From NCBI GenBank assembly GCA_021157685.1, contig JAGGWF010000201.1:1-34032 (forward strand): a stretch of DNA of 34,032 nt. The letters are read 5' to 3'. A program made the position numbers and the translations under genes. The stretch is from Planctomycetota bacterium. Its GTDB lineage: Bacteria; Planctomycetota; Phycisphaerae; Sedimentisphaerales; Anaerohalosphaeraceae. This document shows, piece after piece, positions 16,764 through 24,959 of the stretch. The first letter of the stretch is position 1; every line of letters starts with the position of its first letter. The notes under the pieces were generated by a model. It was given only the letters and a program-made list of their open reading frames with translations, did no database searches and was not told the origin of the DNA.

Positions 16764-17843
16764 ATGGCCGAATCCAAAGAGAACCCCGTCGGCGAGAATG
16801 TTAGCGCGGACAATGTGCTTTCGGAAGACACTGTCGTCGAACTGGAGAACAACCTCACAGAAGATCAGGCCGAAGAACTGGTCGGTCAGCGGTTGCGTTT
16901 TCATGTAGGCGTCAACCTGAAGTTCAATCGGCTGGATAAATATCTATGCGGCCGATTTAGCTGTTTCAGCCGGACACGCCTTCAAAAGCTTATCAAAGAA
17001 CAAGGTGTCAATGTCAACGGACACCCCGCCAAACCCAGCCATAAACTACAGCCGGCCGATGAGATTGACCTGATCCTCCCCGCCAAAGAAGTGCGTGAGT
17101 TAATCCCCGAGGACATTCCGATCAATGTCGTCTATGAGGATGAGGATATGCTGGTCCTGAACAAACAGACCAACCTCATCGTCCATCCAGCTCGCGGCTA
17201 TAAAAGCGGCACGCTGGTCAACGGGCTGGTCTATCATTTCCAAAAACTCTCCTCCTGCCCGGATGACATCCGCCCCGGCATTGTCCATCGGCTGGATCGC
17301 AACACGACCGGATGCCTAGCGGTCGCCAAGAGCGACACGTCTCACTGGAAACTGTCGCGACAGTTCGCCGAGCGCACCACAAAGAAAACATATATCGCCA
17401 TTGTTCATGGCGCACCGGATCTGGATGCCGACTGCATCGACCAACCGCTGGGCGTCCATCCGACTATTCGTGAAAAGTATGCCGTTCGCTACGACGGCGG
17501 CAAGGAGGCGATCACCTTTTACGAAGTCCTGGAGCGGTTTCACGGGTTCTCACTACTGAAAGTGAACATAAAAACCGGCCGCACGCATCAGATCCGTGTC
17601 CATTTGTCATACCTGAAACACTCCATCGTGGCTGATGACATGTATGGCGGCAAAGTGGTCTATCCGTGGCAGATTGAAAACCGGGATTCCGCCCCGGAAG
17701 AGCCGCTCATGGCTCGTTGCGCTCTGCATGCCTGGCGGTTGGAGATCAACCATCCGAGGACAGATAAACGGATGAAATTCGAGGCCCCCCTGCCCGATGA
17801 CATGCAAAACCTGCTGGATAACCTGCGTAAGTACCGCCAGTAG
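16764..17843 (+). CDS. RluA-family pseudouridine synthase (RluD-like)
   Basis: Isomerises uridines in RNA, in RluD's case 23S rRNA. 359 residues: an unusual acidic N-terminal extension (about 1-48), an S4 RNA-binding domain (54-100, FNRLDKYLCGRFSCFSRTRLQKLI), then the catalytic domain from about 115. The signature HRLDRNTTG is at 175-183, with catalytic Asp178. Later conserved motifs are KTGRTHQIRVHLSYLKHSIVADDMYGG and RCALHAWRLEINHP. No good Shine-Dalgarno precedes ATG 16764; it starts 8 nt after the TPR-like gene stop, so coupling is likely. RluD, RluC and other RluA-family members cannot be separated with confidence from motifs alone. Confidence 0.92.
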   Translation: MAESKENPVGENVSADNVLSEDTVVELENNLTEDQAEELVGQRLRFHVGVNLKFNRLDKYLCGRFSCFSRTRLQKLIKEQGVNVNGHPAKPSHKLQPADEIDLILPAKEVRELIPEDIPINVVYEDEDMLVLNKQTNLIVHPARGYKSGTLVNGLVYHFQKLSSCPDDIRPGIVHRLDRNTTGCLAVAKSDTSHWKLSRQFAERTTKKTYIAIVHGAPDLDADCIDQPLGVHPTIREKYAVRYDGGKEAITFYEVLERFHGFSLLKVNIKTGRTHQIRVHLSYLKHSIVADDMYGGKVVYPWQIENRDSAPEEPLMARCALHAWRLEINHPRTDKRMKFEAPLPDDMQNLLDNLRKYRQ

Positions 17844-18132
17844 GGGTTCAGCGTTGGGGCAATTCTCTTTGAATCACTCTGATTCAGCGAAGGAGTTGTC
17901 TTGAAAAAAGACAAATAATGAGTTTCGGGGGAATTCTAACCTACTGCACGCAATAGAGTTATGATTTTGTTGAGAAAAATTAAACGATTTTCGTTGTATT
18001 AAACGATAATGAGCATATAATTGATAGCGTAGTAATGCTCTTTTTCTTCTTATAGTAGTAGTATTTCTTCGGAAACTGAGGCGACTTTGTTATAAACTTG
18101 ATATTTTACAAATTTTGAATGCGTCTCAGCAG
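17844..18132. other. Intergenic region after the pseudouridine synthase gene
   Basis: About 290 bp without a gene. It contains a 10-bp direct repeat ATTAAACGAT at 17979-17988 and 17998-18007, the first overlapping the inverted repeat AACGA-TTT-TCGTT (17983-17995). It also has a possible weak terminator: GAGCAT (18011-18016) and ATGCTC (18035-18040) followed by TTTTTCTTCTT. A much better terminator closes the region at 18133-18161. A small RNA between the two is possible but I see no strong promoter for one. Confidence 0.45.
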
Positions 18133-18161
18133 GGCCGGTATCATTGATGCCGGCCTTTTTT
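18133..18161 (+). terminator. Strong rho-independent terminator
   Basis: GGCCGGTATC (18133-18142), ATT loop, GATGCCGGCC (18146-18155): 10-bp stem with one G-U pair, followed by TTTTTT. It reads in the plus direction, nearly 290 nt after the pseudouridine synthase stop. Confidence 0.85.
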
Positions 18162-18177
18162 ATTGCGCCGAAGCGTA

Positions 18178-18381
18178 TCAGGGGGTGTGTTTGCGACTAA
18201 CGGTTACGAAAGCCGCTAACAGGATATGCCGCAGCCGATCCGTACTGAGCTTTTCCAAATAATCCGAAGAAAAATCCATTTTCATCGGCCCGTCAAAATT
18301 CAGCAACCGCCGAACAACCTCCCGCTTGCCCATCGAGGCGATTTTAGAACACATTTTTTCAAAAGAAAAATCGGCGGACAT
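18178..18381 (-). CDS. Small conserved-looking protein of unknown function
   Basis: 67 residues from ATG 18381 (GGGAAAG 5 nt upstream); an in-frame upstream ATG at 18411 would add 10 residues. Soluble, mostly helical, with a compact pattern: MGKREVVRRLLNFDGPMKMDFSSDYLEKLSTDRLRHILLAA. I recall similar short proteins in planctomycetes but no named family. It is divergent from queA. Function unknown. Confidence 0.6.
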   Translation of the reverse strand: MSADFSFEKMCSKIASMGKREVVRRLLNFDGPMKMDFSSDYLEKLSTDRLRHILLAAFVTVSRKHTP

Positions 18382-18534
18382 CTTCACTTTCCCAAATGAT
18401 TGCTCGTACACTGAATCTATCGGACAAAACCCAAAGGGCTTTAACCTCGTCTTTCAAAAATTGTAAAACATTTTCGATTACTAACCCCTGTTATCTCTAC
18501 GCATTCGGTCTTCATTCAGTTCGGCACTTTTTTT

Positions 18535-18563
18535 TTGAAAACCCTACCGAAACCTGCTACCCT
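18535..18563 (+). promoter_or_regulatory. Candidate promoter placing queA mRNA start at its ATG
   Basis: TTGAAA (18535-18540), 17-bp spacer, TACCCT (18558-18563). The A of the queA ATG (18570) is the seventh base after the -10 box, the usual start point, so the mRNA could be leaderless. The -10 matches only at TA and the final T. Confidence 0.35.
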
Positions 18564-18569
18564 TTCGCC

Positions 18570-19619
18570 ATGAAGACAGAAGACCTCAATTACACGCTCC
18601 CTGAGGAGCTGATCGCCCAGCATCCGTCTCAAAAACGCCAACAGTCACGATTGCTGGCACTGGATCGGGCCGCGAAAACACGGACGGATTGCCAGTTTAG
18701 TGACTTGCCCGGCTATCTTCGAGCCGGTGACTGCCTGGTTCTGAACAACACCAAGGTTCTGCCTGCTCGATTCTATGGGCGAAAATTGACCGGAGCGCAA
18801 TTAGAGGGTTTATTTATCCATGAAGAACCAGACGGCGAGTGGCAGGTACTGCTGAAGAACTCCCGCAAAGTCAAATCCGGCGAGGAAATTGAGCTATTGG
18901 ATCGAACCGGAAGCCCTTGGGGACGGGTCATCGCCAAGCAAAGCGAGATTGCGGGTCAATGGCGATTGAAGCCGAACCATCAAATCGATGTGTTTTCGGC
19001 ATTGGATCAGATCGGATTGCCCCCCCTGCCACCCTATATCAAACGCGAACGGGAAGATACTTCGACACCCGAAGACCTCCAGCGATACCAAACGGTTTAC
19101 GCAACCCAGCCCGGTGCCGTTGCGGCGCCGACTGCCGGACTGCATTTTGAACAGACAATGCTTGACCAAATGAAACCTCTCGGTGTCAAAATCGCCTATA
19201 TCACGCTGCATGTGGGCATCGGGACATTCCGGCCGGTACAGACCGAAACACTGGATGAACACCCAATGCACGAAGAACGCTATGAGATCGGGAGAGAGGC
19301 CGCTGATACCATCAATGATACCGTCGATTCCGGTGGACGGATTGTCGCCGTCGGAACCACCTCGGTCAGAACGCTGGAGAGTGTCGCCAAAGATCGCCAT
19401 ATCCAACCCGCACAGAAGGAAACCAAACTGTTTATTCAGCCCGGCTACGAGTTCAAGATCGTCGATGCAATCGTTACCAACTTCCACCTGCCCAAATCCA
19501 CGCTGCTGGCGTTGGTTGGGGCATTCGCCGGAATGGAAGCGGTCCTGGACGCCTACCAACACGCTATTGAGCAAAAATATCGCTTCTATTCCTATGGCGA
19601 TGCCATGTTCATTTATTGA
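18570..19619 (+). CDS. queA: S-adenosylmethionine:tRNA ribosyltransferase-isomerase
   Basis: Queuosine synthesis: transfers and rearranges the ribosyl group of SAM onto 7-aminomethyl-deazaguanine in tRNA to make epoxyqueuosine. The ATG at 18570 gives MKTEDLNYTLPEELIAQHP, the usual N-terminus, and a normal length of 349 residues; the frame is open further upstream but that extension does not look like the family. Visible motifs are AGDCLVLNNTKVLPARFYGRK, GAVAAPTAGLHF, ITLHVGIGTFRPV, VGTTSVRTLES and TNFHLPKSTLLALVGAFAG. No Shine-Dalgarno sequence lies before the start. No other queuosine gene is in the window. Confidence 0.96.
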   Translation: MKTEDLNYTLPEELIAQHPSQKRQQSRLLALDRAAKTRTDCQFSDLPGYLRAGDCLVLNNTKVLPARFYGRKLTGAQLEGLFIHEEPDGEWQVLLKNSRKVKSGEEIELLDRTGSPWGRVIAKQSEIAGQWRLKPNHQIDVFSALDQIGLPPLPPYIKREREDTSTPEDLQRYQTVYATQPGAVAAPTAGLHFEQTMLDQMKPLGVKIAYITLHVGIGTFRPVQTETLDEHPMHEERYEIGREAADTINDTVDSGGRIVAVGTTSVRTLESVAKDRHIQPAQKETKLFIQPGYEFKIVDAIVTNFHLPKSTLLALVGAFAGMEAVLDAYQHAIEQKYRFYSYGDAMFIY

Positions 19620-19814
19620 CAACACCGCTTATCAGTACAGGTATTAGCCAAACCAAGCAATTTTATTAGATTCCTGTGGATTTTTGCGTCTGTTTTGTGC
19701 ACAATGAGCCCCTTATTTTGTGGAGCCGCACAGTTTGAGAATATGCATCCCGGAAACAGGGCCGAAAATCCGCAAAAACGCTTAAAAACGCATTTTGAAC
19801 AATAGGAGAATGCG

Positions 19815-21392
19815 ATGTCTTCCGAAAAAGTGATGGTTTTTGATACAACGCTGCGGGACGGCGAGCAAGCCGCCGGCAGTCGATTGGGTGTGCGCGAAAA
19901 GCTCGAAGTGGCACGACAACTGGCTCGATTGGGTGTGGATGTCCTCGAAGCGGGGTTTCCTATCTCGTCGCCAAAGGATTTTGAGGCGGTCGAACTGATT
20001 GCCAAAGAGATCCAAGGACCGATTATTTGCGGGTTATCGCGAGCTGTGATAGCGGATATCGACGCCTGCGGCAAGGCATTGGCCAAAGCCAAACGCAGCC
20101 GGATCCATACGGGGCTGGGCGTTTCGGACATCCATATCGCCGGTAAGTTTGCGGATGATAAGTACGGTAAGACGCTGGGTGAGAAAAAAGTCAAGGCGAT
20201 TGAGATGGCCATTACGGCGGTCAAGCACGCCCGGCAGTATACCGATGATGTGGAATTTTATACCGAGGACTCCGGCAGGGCCGAGCCGGGGTATCTGTAC
20301 GAGGTGCTCGAAGCGGTGATTGACGCCGGGGCGACGGTGCTGAATATCCCGGATACGACCGGCTATGCAATTCCGTATGAGTTCGGAAAGCTGATTAAGC
20401 AGATTGGCAAAAAGGTTCCGAATATTGATAAGGCGACCATCAGCGTCCATTGCCATGACGATCTTGGGATGGCGGTGGCGAATTCGCTTGCGGGTGTGCG
20501 AAATGGCGCCCGGCAGGTGGAGTGTACCATCAACGGCATCGGCGAGCGGGCGGGCAACGCGGCGATGGAAGAAGTGGTCATGGCAATTCGGACGCGTCAG
20601 GATTTCTTTGATGTCGATACGAATATCAATGCCGTGGAGTTTTGTCGGACGAGCCGGATGGTATCTGATTTGTTAGGGTTTATCGTACCGCCGAATAAAG
20701 CAGTCGTCGGCGGCAATGCGTTTGCGCACAGTTCAGGGATTCATGTGGACGGGGTTTTGAAAAAACGCGAAACCTATGAGATTATGAAGCCCGAAGATGT
20801 CGGGGCACAAAAAACCAAGGTCGTGCTGACGGCACGGACGGGACGACACGGGTTGCGGCATCGGCTCGAAGAAATGGGATACTCACTGTCTGCTGAAGAA
20901 CTGGATCATGTGTATGAGAGTTTCCTGGTCGTTGCTGATAAAAAGAAAGAAGTCTTTGATGAGGATTTAGCGGCGCTGATTGGCGATGAGGTTCGGATGG
21001 TCAACGAAGCGTATCATCTGGAATACATGAGTGTTACCAGCGGCACGGGGACGCTGCCGACGGGCGCGGTAAAGATTCGCACCGAAGACGGGCAGACACT
21101 TCAGGCAGCGGCTTGCGGGGATGGACCGGTGGATGCGGCCTATGAAGCGATCCGTCAGGCAACGGGCCAGTCGCCCAAGCTGGACCATTACAGTATTCGC
21201 TCGATCACCGGCGGCACCGAAGCAATGGGCGAGGCCACGGTGCGAATTGAGAACGAGGCGGGCCGTGTGTTTATTGGCCGGGGCGTCTCGACGGATATCA
21301 TCGAGGCCAGCGCCAAGGCCTATATCGATGCGATCAACCGGATGGCGGCGGCCCAAGGGGATAATACCCCCTTGGAAAATCCTAAATTATAA
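19815..21392 (+). CDS. leuA: 2-isopropylmalate synthase
   Basis: First step of leucine synthesis: acetyl-CoA plus 2-oxoisovalerate to 2-isopropylmalate. AGGAG precedes ATG 19815. 525 residues: an HMGL-like TIM barrel with [11 protein letters not shown] at 9-19 and metal ligands in VHCHDD (His212, His214), then the C-terminal LeuA dimer/regulatory domain from about 390 ([15 protein letters not shown]...[37 protein letters not shown]), which normally carries leucine feedback inhibition. The last residues (ENPKL) and the stop are encoded by the left flank of the repeat element that follows. I found no leucine-rich leader peptide in the 195 bp upstream. Start of the leu cluster. Confidence 0.96.
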   Translation: MSSEKVMVFDTTLRDGEQAAGSRLGVREKLEVARQLARLGVDVLEAGFPISSPKDFEAVELIAKEIQGPIICGLSRAVIADIDACGKALAKAKRSRIHTGLGVSDIHIAGKFADDKYGKTLGEKKVKAIEMAITAVKHARQYTDDVEFYTEDSGRAEPGYLYEVLEAVIDAGATVLNIPDTTGYAIPYEFGKLIKQIGKKVPNIDKATISVHCHDDLGMAVANSLAGVRNGARQVECTINGIGERAGNAAMEEVVMAIRTRQDFFDVDTNINAVEFCRTSRMVSDLLGFIVPPNKAVVGGNAFAHSSGIHVDGVLKKRETYEIMKPEDVGAQKTKVVLTARTGRHGLRHRLEEMGYSLSAEELDHVYESFLVVADKKKEVFDEDLAALIGDEVRMVNEAYHLEYMSVTSGTGTLPTGAVKIRTEDGQTLQAAACGDGPVDAAYEAIRQATGQSPKLDHYSIRSITGGTEAMGEATVRIENEAGRVFIGRGVSTDIIEASAKAYIDAINRMAAAQGDNTPLENPKL

Positions 21393-21430
21393 ATACTAAG
21401 CACTAAACAAATTCTAAATTTTAAGCATTA
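21376..21430 (+). repeat. Left flank of four-helix-bundle element
   Basis: Starts inside the leuA 3' end. Contains CTAAGCACTAAA (21396-21407), a perfect inverted partner of TTTAGTGCTTAG (21849-21860). Both flanks also share ACAAATTC next to this core (directly adjacent here, separated by a short insert on the right). The sequence is rich in CTAAA/TAAG-type words. Confidence 0.7.
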
Positions 21431-21456
21431 AGTCTTAAACAAAAAACAAAGTTTGA

Positions 21457-21813
21457 AAAAAAGAAAATAAAAAAACTTATGACCTTGAAGATCGAACTCT
21501 TCAATTCGCCAAGGATATTCGTAAATTTACACGAGGGTTTTCGAAAGATTTTGCGGCTTATGAAGATTTAAAACAACTTATTCGATCAAGTGGCTCTGTT
21601 GGAGCGAATTACATTGAAGCAAATAATGCATTAAGTAAAAAAGACTATCGAATGCGGGTTAAAATCTGCAAGAAAGAGGCCAAAGAAAGCACCTATTGGC
21701 TTCAACTGCTGGAAACCGAAAATAATCAAACAGAGTAAGATCGTATCAAACTTGAAAAAGAGTCTGAAGAATTGACCTATATCTTTGCGGCGATTCTTCG
21801 AAACAGTCAGTAG
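21457..21813 (+). pseudogene. Four-helix-bundle (23S rRNA intervening-sequence family) protein, degenerate
   Basis: The frame containing TYDLEDRTLQFAKDIRKF, FAAYEDLKQLIRSSGSVGANYIEANNA, KDYRMRVKICKKEAKESTYWLQLL and, later, SEELTYIFAAILRNSQ matches the four-helix-bundle family (S23/IVP type) over essentially its full length. It is broken in two ways. There is no start codon after the in-frame TGA at 21454-21456, and a TAA at 21736-21738 interrupts the conserved C-terminal part, where the frame continues for another 24 codons to TAG at 21811. Members occur both inside 23S rRNA genes and as stand-alone genes; this copy lies between leuA and leuC and is flanked by inverted repeats. A base-calling error at either defect cannot be excluded. 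Confidence 0.8.
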
Positions 21814-21873
21814 GTTTTAAGATTTTTTTGTTTTGAATTTGTTTATAATTTAGTGCTTAGAATTTAGAGCTTT
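21814..21873 (-). repeat. Right flank of four-helix-bundle element
   Basis: Inverted counterpart of the left flank: TTTAGTGCTTAG at 21849-21860 is the perfect reverse complement of 21396-21407, with GAATTTGT just inside it. It runs up to the leuC ribosome-binding site (GGAG at 21880-21883). Confidence 0.7.
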
Positions 21874-21892
21874 TAATACGGAGTATTAGAAA

Positions 21893-23155
21893 ATGTCAAT
21901 GACGATAACGGAAAAAGTTTTGGCGCGGGCGGCGGGGAAGGATCGTGTTGCTGCTGGTGAGTTGATTAATGCGCAGGTGGATATGATCATGTGTCATGAT
22001 GTTACGACACCACCGGCGATTTCGATGCTGAAGGAAAAGGGCATCGACAAAGTATTCGACCCGGAAAAGATCGTGGTGACGCCCGATCACTTTCAGCCGG
22101 CTAAGGATATTAAAAGTGCTGAACTGCATAAACGGTTGGACACTTGGGCTAAAGAGAAAAAACTGCCGTATTATTATAAAATCGGCCGTGCGGGCGTGTG
22201 TCACGCATTGCTGCCGGAGCAGGGACACATTCGTCCCGGCGAGGTGATTGTTGGCGGCGATTCGCATACCTGCACCTACGGTGCGTTTGGGGCATTTTCG
22301 ACAGGAATCGGTTCGACCGATCTGGCCGCGGCTATCGCGACGGGTGTGCTTTGGTTTAAGGTTCCCGCATCGATGAAGTTTGTATTGAACGGTTCACTGA
22401 ACAAAGGCGTGTACAGCAAGGATGTTGTGCTTGAGGTGATTCGCCGCATCGGAACCGATGGCGCATTGTACAAAGCGATGGAGTTCGTCGGACCGGCATT
22501 GAAAGAGATGTCGATGGCGGCCCGTATGACGATTACAAATATGGCCATCGAGGCCGGCGGCAAAAACGGGGTCATCGGATTTGACGAGACGACCCAGGCG
22601 TATCTGGACGGCCGGCTCAAGGGCAAGACCGATTATACCGTGTTCGAATCGGATGCGGACGCGGTGTATGTGCACGAAGATACGATTGACTGTTTGGCAT
22701 TGGAGCCGATGGTGGCATTTCCGAATTTGCCGAGTAACGGTAAGCCGATCAGCGAGTGTGCGGGCGAAGCGATGGACCAGTGCTATATCGGAAGCTGTAC
22801 GAACGGCCGCATTGAAGATTTGCGCATTGCCGCTGGGATCATTAAGGGCAAAGAGGTTGCCATTCGGACGATTATTGTGCCGACGACGCCAAAAATCTGG
22901 AAACAGGCGATTGATGAGGGTCTGGCAGAGATTTTCTATGACGCTGGCTGCGTAGTCAGTGCTCCGACCTGCGGTGCGTGTCTGGGCGGATTTATGGGCA
23001 TCCTTGCTGCAGGCGAAAAATGCGTCAGTACCACCAACCGAAACTTTGTAGGCCGAATGGGAAGCCCAAAAAGCGGGGTCTATCTCGCCAGTCCGGCAAC
23101 GGCAGCGGCTTCTGCGATTGAAGGCAAATTGGCTGATCCGAGAAAATATCTATAA
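21893..23155 (+). CDS. leuC: 3-isopropylmalate dehydratase, large subunit
   Basis: Isomerises 2- to 3-isopropylmalate through an aconitase-type [4Fe-4S] cluster, together with LeuD. The length of 420 residues marks the shorter LeuC type, common in archaea and many non-proteobacteria, rather than the E. coli form of about 466. Cluster ligands are Cys302 (YIGSCTNGR), Cys360 and Cys363 (PTCGACLGG). Other motifs are [32 protein letters not shown] and a C-terminal [31 protein letters not shown] precedes ATG 21893 by 9 nt; a second in-frame ATG two codons later is possible. It is separated from leuA by the four-helix-bundle element and from leuD by an unrelated lipoprotein gene. Confidence 0.96.
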   Translation: MSMTITEKVLARAAGKDRVAAGELINAQVDMIMCHDVTTPPAISMLKEKGIDKVFDPEKIVVTPDHFQPAKDIKSAELHKRLDTWAKEKKLPYYYKIGRAGVCHALLPEQGHIRPGEVIVGGDSHTCTYGAFGAFSTGIGSTDLAAAIATGVLWFKVPASMKFVLNGSLNKGVYSKDVVLEVIRRIGTDGALYKAMEFVGPALKEMSMAARMTITNMAIEAGGKNGVIGFDETTQAYLDGRLKGKTDYTVFESDADAVYVHEDTIDCLALEPMVAFPNLPSNGKPISECAGEAMDQCYIGSCTNGRIEDLRIAAGIIKGKEVAIRTIIVPTTPKIWKQAIDEGLAEIFYDAGCVVSAPTCGACLGGFMGILAAGEKCVSTTNRNFVGRMGSPKSGVYLASPATAAASAIEGKLADPRKYL

Positions 23156-23253
23156 GATAAAGAAGAGATAAACTCAGTAAACCCGGATTAACTAAATAAA
23201 TTCTTGAAAAAGAGCGATTTTAATAAGATTGCCAATCTAAAAAGGATTGAATT

Positions 23254-24207
23254 ATGTTTCGTAATCGTTTGCATGGAAAAACAACGGTTAGAACGAGAGC
23301 TAAGAACGGCATAAAAAAAGCTATTGCGCCCATTATCATTTTAACACTTACATGTTCCGGAGGCTGTGCTGTTAAAATGAAAAAAGCTGCTATCGATTTA
23401 AACAAGTCGCATTTTGCCAGTTATCATATTGGCAATAGTTTGACGTGGGATATGCAACCTCTAGGGCTCGCAGAATTAGCCCGTCAAAGAAACTACGAAC
23501 ATGAAACGGGATATCATATCGAATGCGGCAAGCCGTTGAAGCATATCTGGAATAATCCCAAGAGTACCTGTGTGGCTCCAGTGAAAAAATTTGGCTACTT
23601 TGATGATGCTTTACCGAACCACTCGTGGGATCTCGTGTCCATACAGCCCTACAGTGGCGATTCAACATTACTGGATGACGAAGAAGTTATCCTTAAGATG
23701 ATTAAGCTTGCTCAGGGTAATCCCAAAAATAAAAACACCCGCTTTTATATATATGCGGCCTGGCCTAAAAGAGGTAACTACCAAACTAAATGGACTACTG
23801 ATGTGTCGGAAAACGACCGGGCAGCCACTGTTCTTGCACGTGAGTATTTTAAACATCTGATTGAACGTGTTCGTTCACGGACGACTGCACAGGTTTTTAT
23901 GATTCCTGTTGGTGAAGTTTTATATGAACTGGATAAGAAGCTAAAAGCCGGTGAAGTTCCCGGTTATACAAGTGTCGATCAAATGTATCGTGACACCAAC
24001 CATCTAAGTCTGGACATCGGTAGATTTACCGCCGCCACAACAACATTTGTGACAGTTTACGGTTCCGATCCGATTGGAATTGTCCAGCCGGCGATGTATT
24101 ATGGTGAACAAGGCGCTCAATTTACTCCAGAAGTCTATACCGCCATATATTCAACCGTTCGTGATGTCGTTTTTAATTCTCCTTATACGGGAGTGTCCGT
24201 CAGGTAA
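23254..24207 (+). CDS. Predicted SGNH-hydrolase lipoprotein
   Basis: 317 residues. AAAGGA precedes ATG 23254. The basic N-terminus and hydrophobic IAPIIILTLTCSGGC (lipobox Cys38) indicate a lipoprotein. Block I of the SGNH/GDSL fold is HIGNSLTWD (Ser62 region) and the last block is DTNHLS (Asp247, His250); together they make up the expected Ser-Asp-His triad. The middle (SWDLVSIQPYSGD and FYIYAAWPKRGNY) fits the same fold, close to DUF4886-type proteins. Likely an ester hydrolase on carbohydrate or polymer substrates at the envelope. The gene is AT-richer than leuC and leuD on either side and has no logical link to leucine synthesis, so I infer insertion into the operon. Confidence 0.7.
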   Translation: MFRNRLHGKTTVRTRAKNGIKKAIAPIIILTLTCSGGCAVKMKKAAIDLNKSHFASYHIGNSLTWDMQPLGLAELARQRNYEHETGYHIECGKPLKHIWNNPKSTCVAPVKKFGYFDDALPNHSWDLVSIQPYSGDSTLLDDEEVILKMIKLAQGNPKNKNTRFYIYAAWPKRGNYQTKWTTDVSENDRAATVLAREYFKHLIERVRSRTTAQVFMIPVGEVLYELDKKLKAGEVPGYTSVDQMYRDTNHLSLDIGRFTAATTTFVTVYGSDPIGIVQPAMYYGEQGAQFTPEVYTAIYSTVRDVVFNSPYTGVSVR

Positions 24208-24268
24208 ATAGTGAATGAAAAGAAACTGTTTCTTTATAGTAATATTTTTTTAGTAAGGTAAAAAAAGT

Positions 24269-24303
24269 CAAATTCTAATCCATCTAATCCGCGAAATCCG
24301 TGG
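24269..24303 (+). repeat. AATCC nonamer array upstream of leuD
   Basis: Three consecutive 9-nt units beginning AATCC: AATCCATCT (24277-24285), AATCCGCGA (24286-24294), AATCCGTGG (24295-24303), preceded by CAAATTCT. It stands directly before the leuD ribosome-binding site. No inverted partner is seen. Confidence 0.7.
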
Positions 24304-24324
24304 TTTAAAAAAGGAAAAACAAAA

Positions 24325-24807
24325 ATGTCAAAAGCACATGTATATAAACGGGATCATGTTAATACGGATGAGATTATTCCGGCACGGTATCTCAATACCG
24401 ACGATGTCGCCGAATTGGCGGCGCACTGCATGGAGGACTTGGACACGGAATTTATGGCCAAGCATCAGGCGGGCGATGTGATTGTCTGTGGTGATGACTT
24501 TGGTTGCGGTTCCAGCCGTGAACACGCCGTCTGGGCGATTCAGGGCGCCAACATCGGCGCGGTGATCGCACAGTCGTTTGCGCGAATCTTTTATCGCAAC
24601 TGCATCAACTGCGGCTTCTATCCGATTGAACTGCACGGCGCATTGGAAAAGATCAACGACGGCGATGAGTTAAAAATCGACTACAACGCCGGCACGATTG
24701 ACAATAAGACGCAGGGAACGAAAATCGAGTTTACGCCACTGCCGGACTTTGCATTAGAAATCGTCAACGATGGCGGTCTGCTAGATCACATTAAAAAGCA
24801 AAAGTAG
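24325..24807 (+). CDS. leuD: 3-isopropylmalate dehydratase, small subunit
   Basis: Partner of LeuC; supplies the swivel domain that completes the active site. The length of 160 residues is the short LeuD type that accompanies the 420-residue LeuC. Motifs: HVNTDEIIPARYLNTDD at the start, GDDFGCGSSREHAVWAIQGANIGAVIAQSFARIFYRNCINCGFYPIEL in the middle. AAGGA lies before ATG 24325. It is separated from leuC by the SGNH lipoprotein gene and from leuB by a palindromic repeat. Confidence 0.95.
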   Translation: MSKAHVYKRDHVNTDEIIPARYLNTDDVAELAAHCMEDLDTEFMAKHQAGDVIVCGDDFGCGSSREHAVWAIQGANIGAVIAQSFARIFYRNCINCGFYPIELHGALEKINDGDELKIDYNAGTIDNKTQGTKIEFTPLPDFALEIVNDGGLLDHIKKQK

Positions 24808-24830
24808 TGATACAAAATGAACGAGTGTTT

Positions 24831-24903
24831 TAACCATGAAGCTCATGAAGGACATGAAGAAAAATAATTAAAAACTTCATGCTCTTCATGTTCTTCATGG
24901 TAA
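24831..24903. repeat. Palindromic repeat of three plus three CATGAAG units
   Basis: Left arm 24831-24859: three CATGAAG cores with 2-nt linkers (CT, GA). A spacer of 15 nt (24860-24874) follows, then the right arm 24875-24903: three CTTCATG cores with linkers CT and TT. Reverse-complementing one arm gives full agreement at the 7-bp cores, while the linkers differ. It lies between leuD and leuB. Confidence 0.9.
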
Positions 24904-24959
24904 TTTAAGGTTGAAACGACGAAAATAAATGGTATGGATAATAGAAAGGTAGTATCGAA

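Noticed and set aside
18396-18569. Longer queA start overlapping the divergent small gene
   Set aside because: The 58 extra residues do not look like QueA and have no ribosome-binding site.
19704-19805. 33-codon open frame upstream of leuA as a leucine attenuator leader
   Set aside because: It contains only two leucine codons and no terminator/antiterminator hairpins are visible.
24219-24235. AAAGAAA-CTG-TTTCTTT hairpin after the SGNH gene as a terminator
   Set aside because: Stem is only A/T-rich with one G-C pair and the T run is not adjacent; too weak to call.
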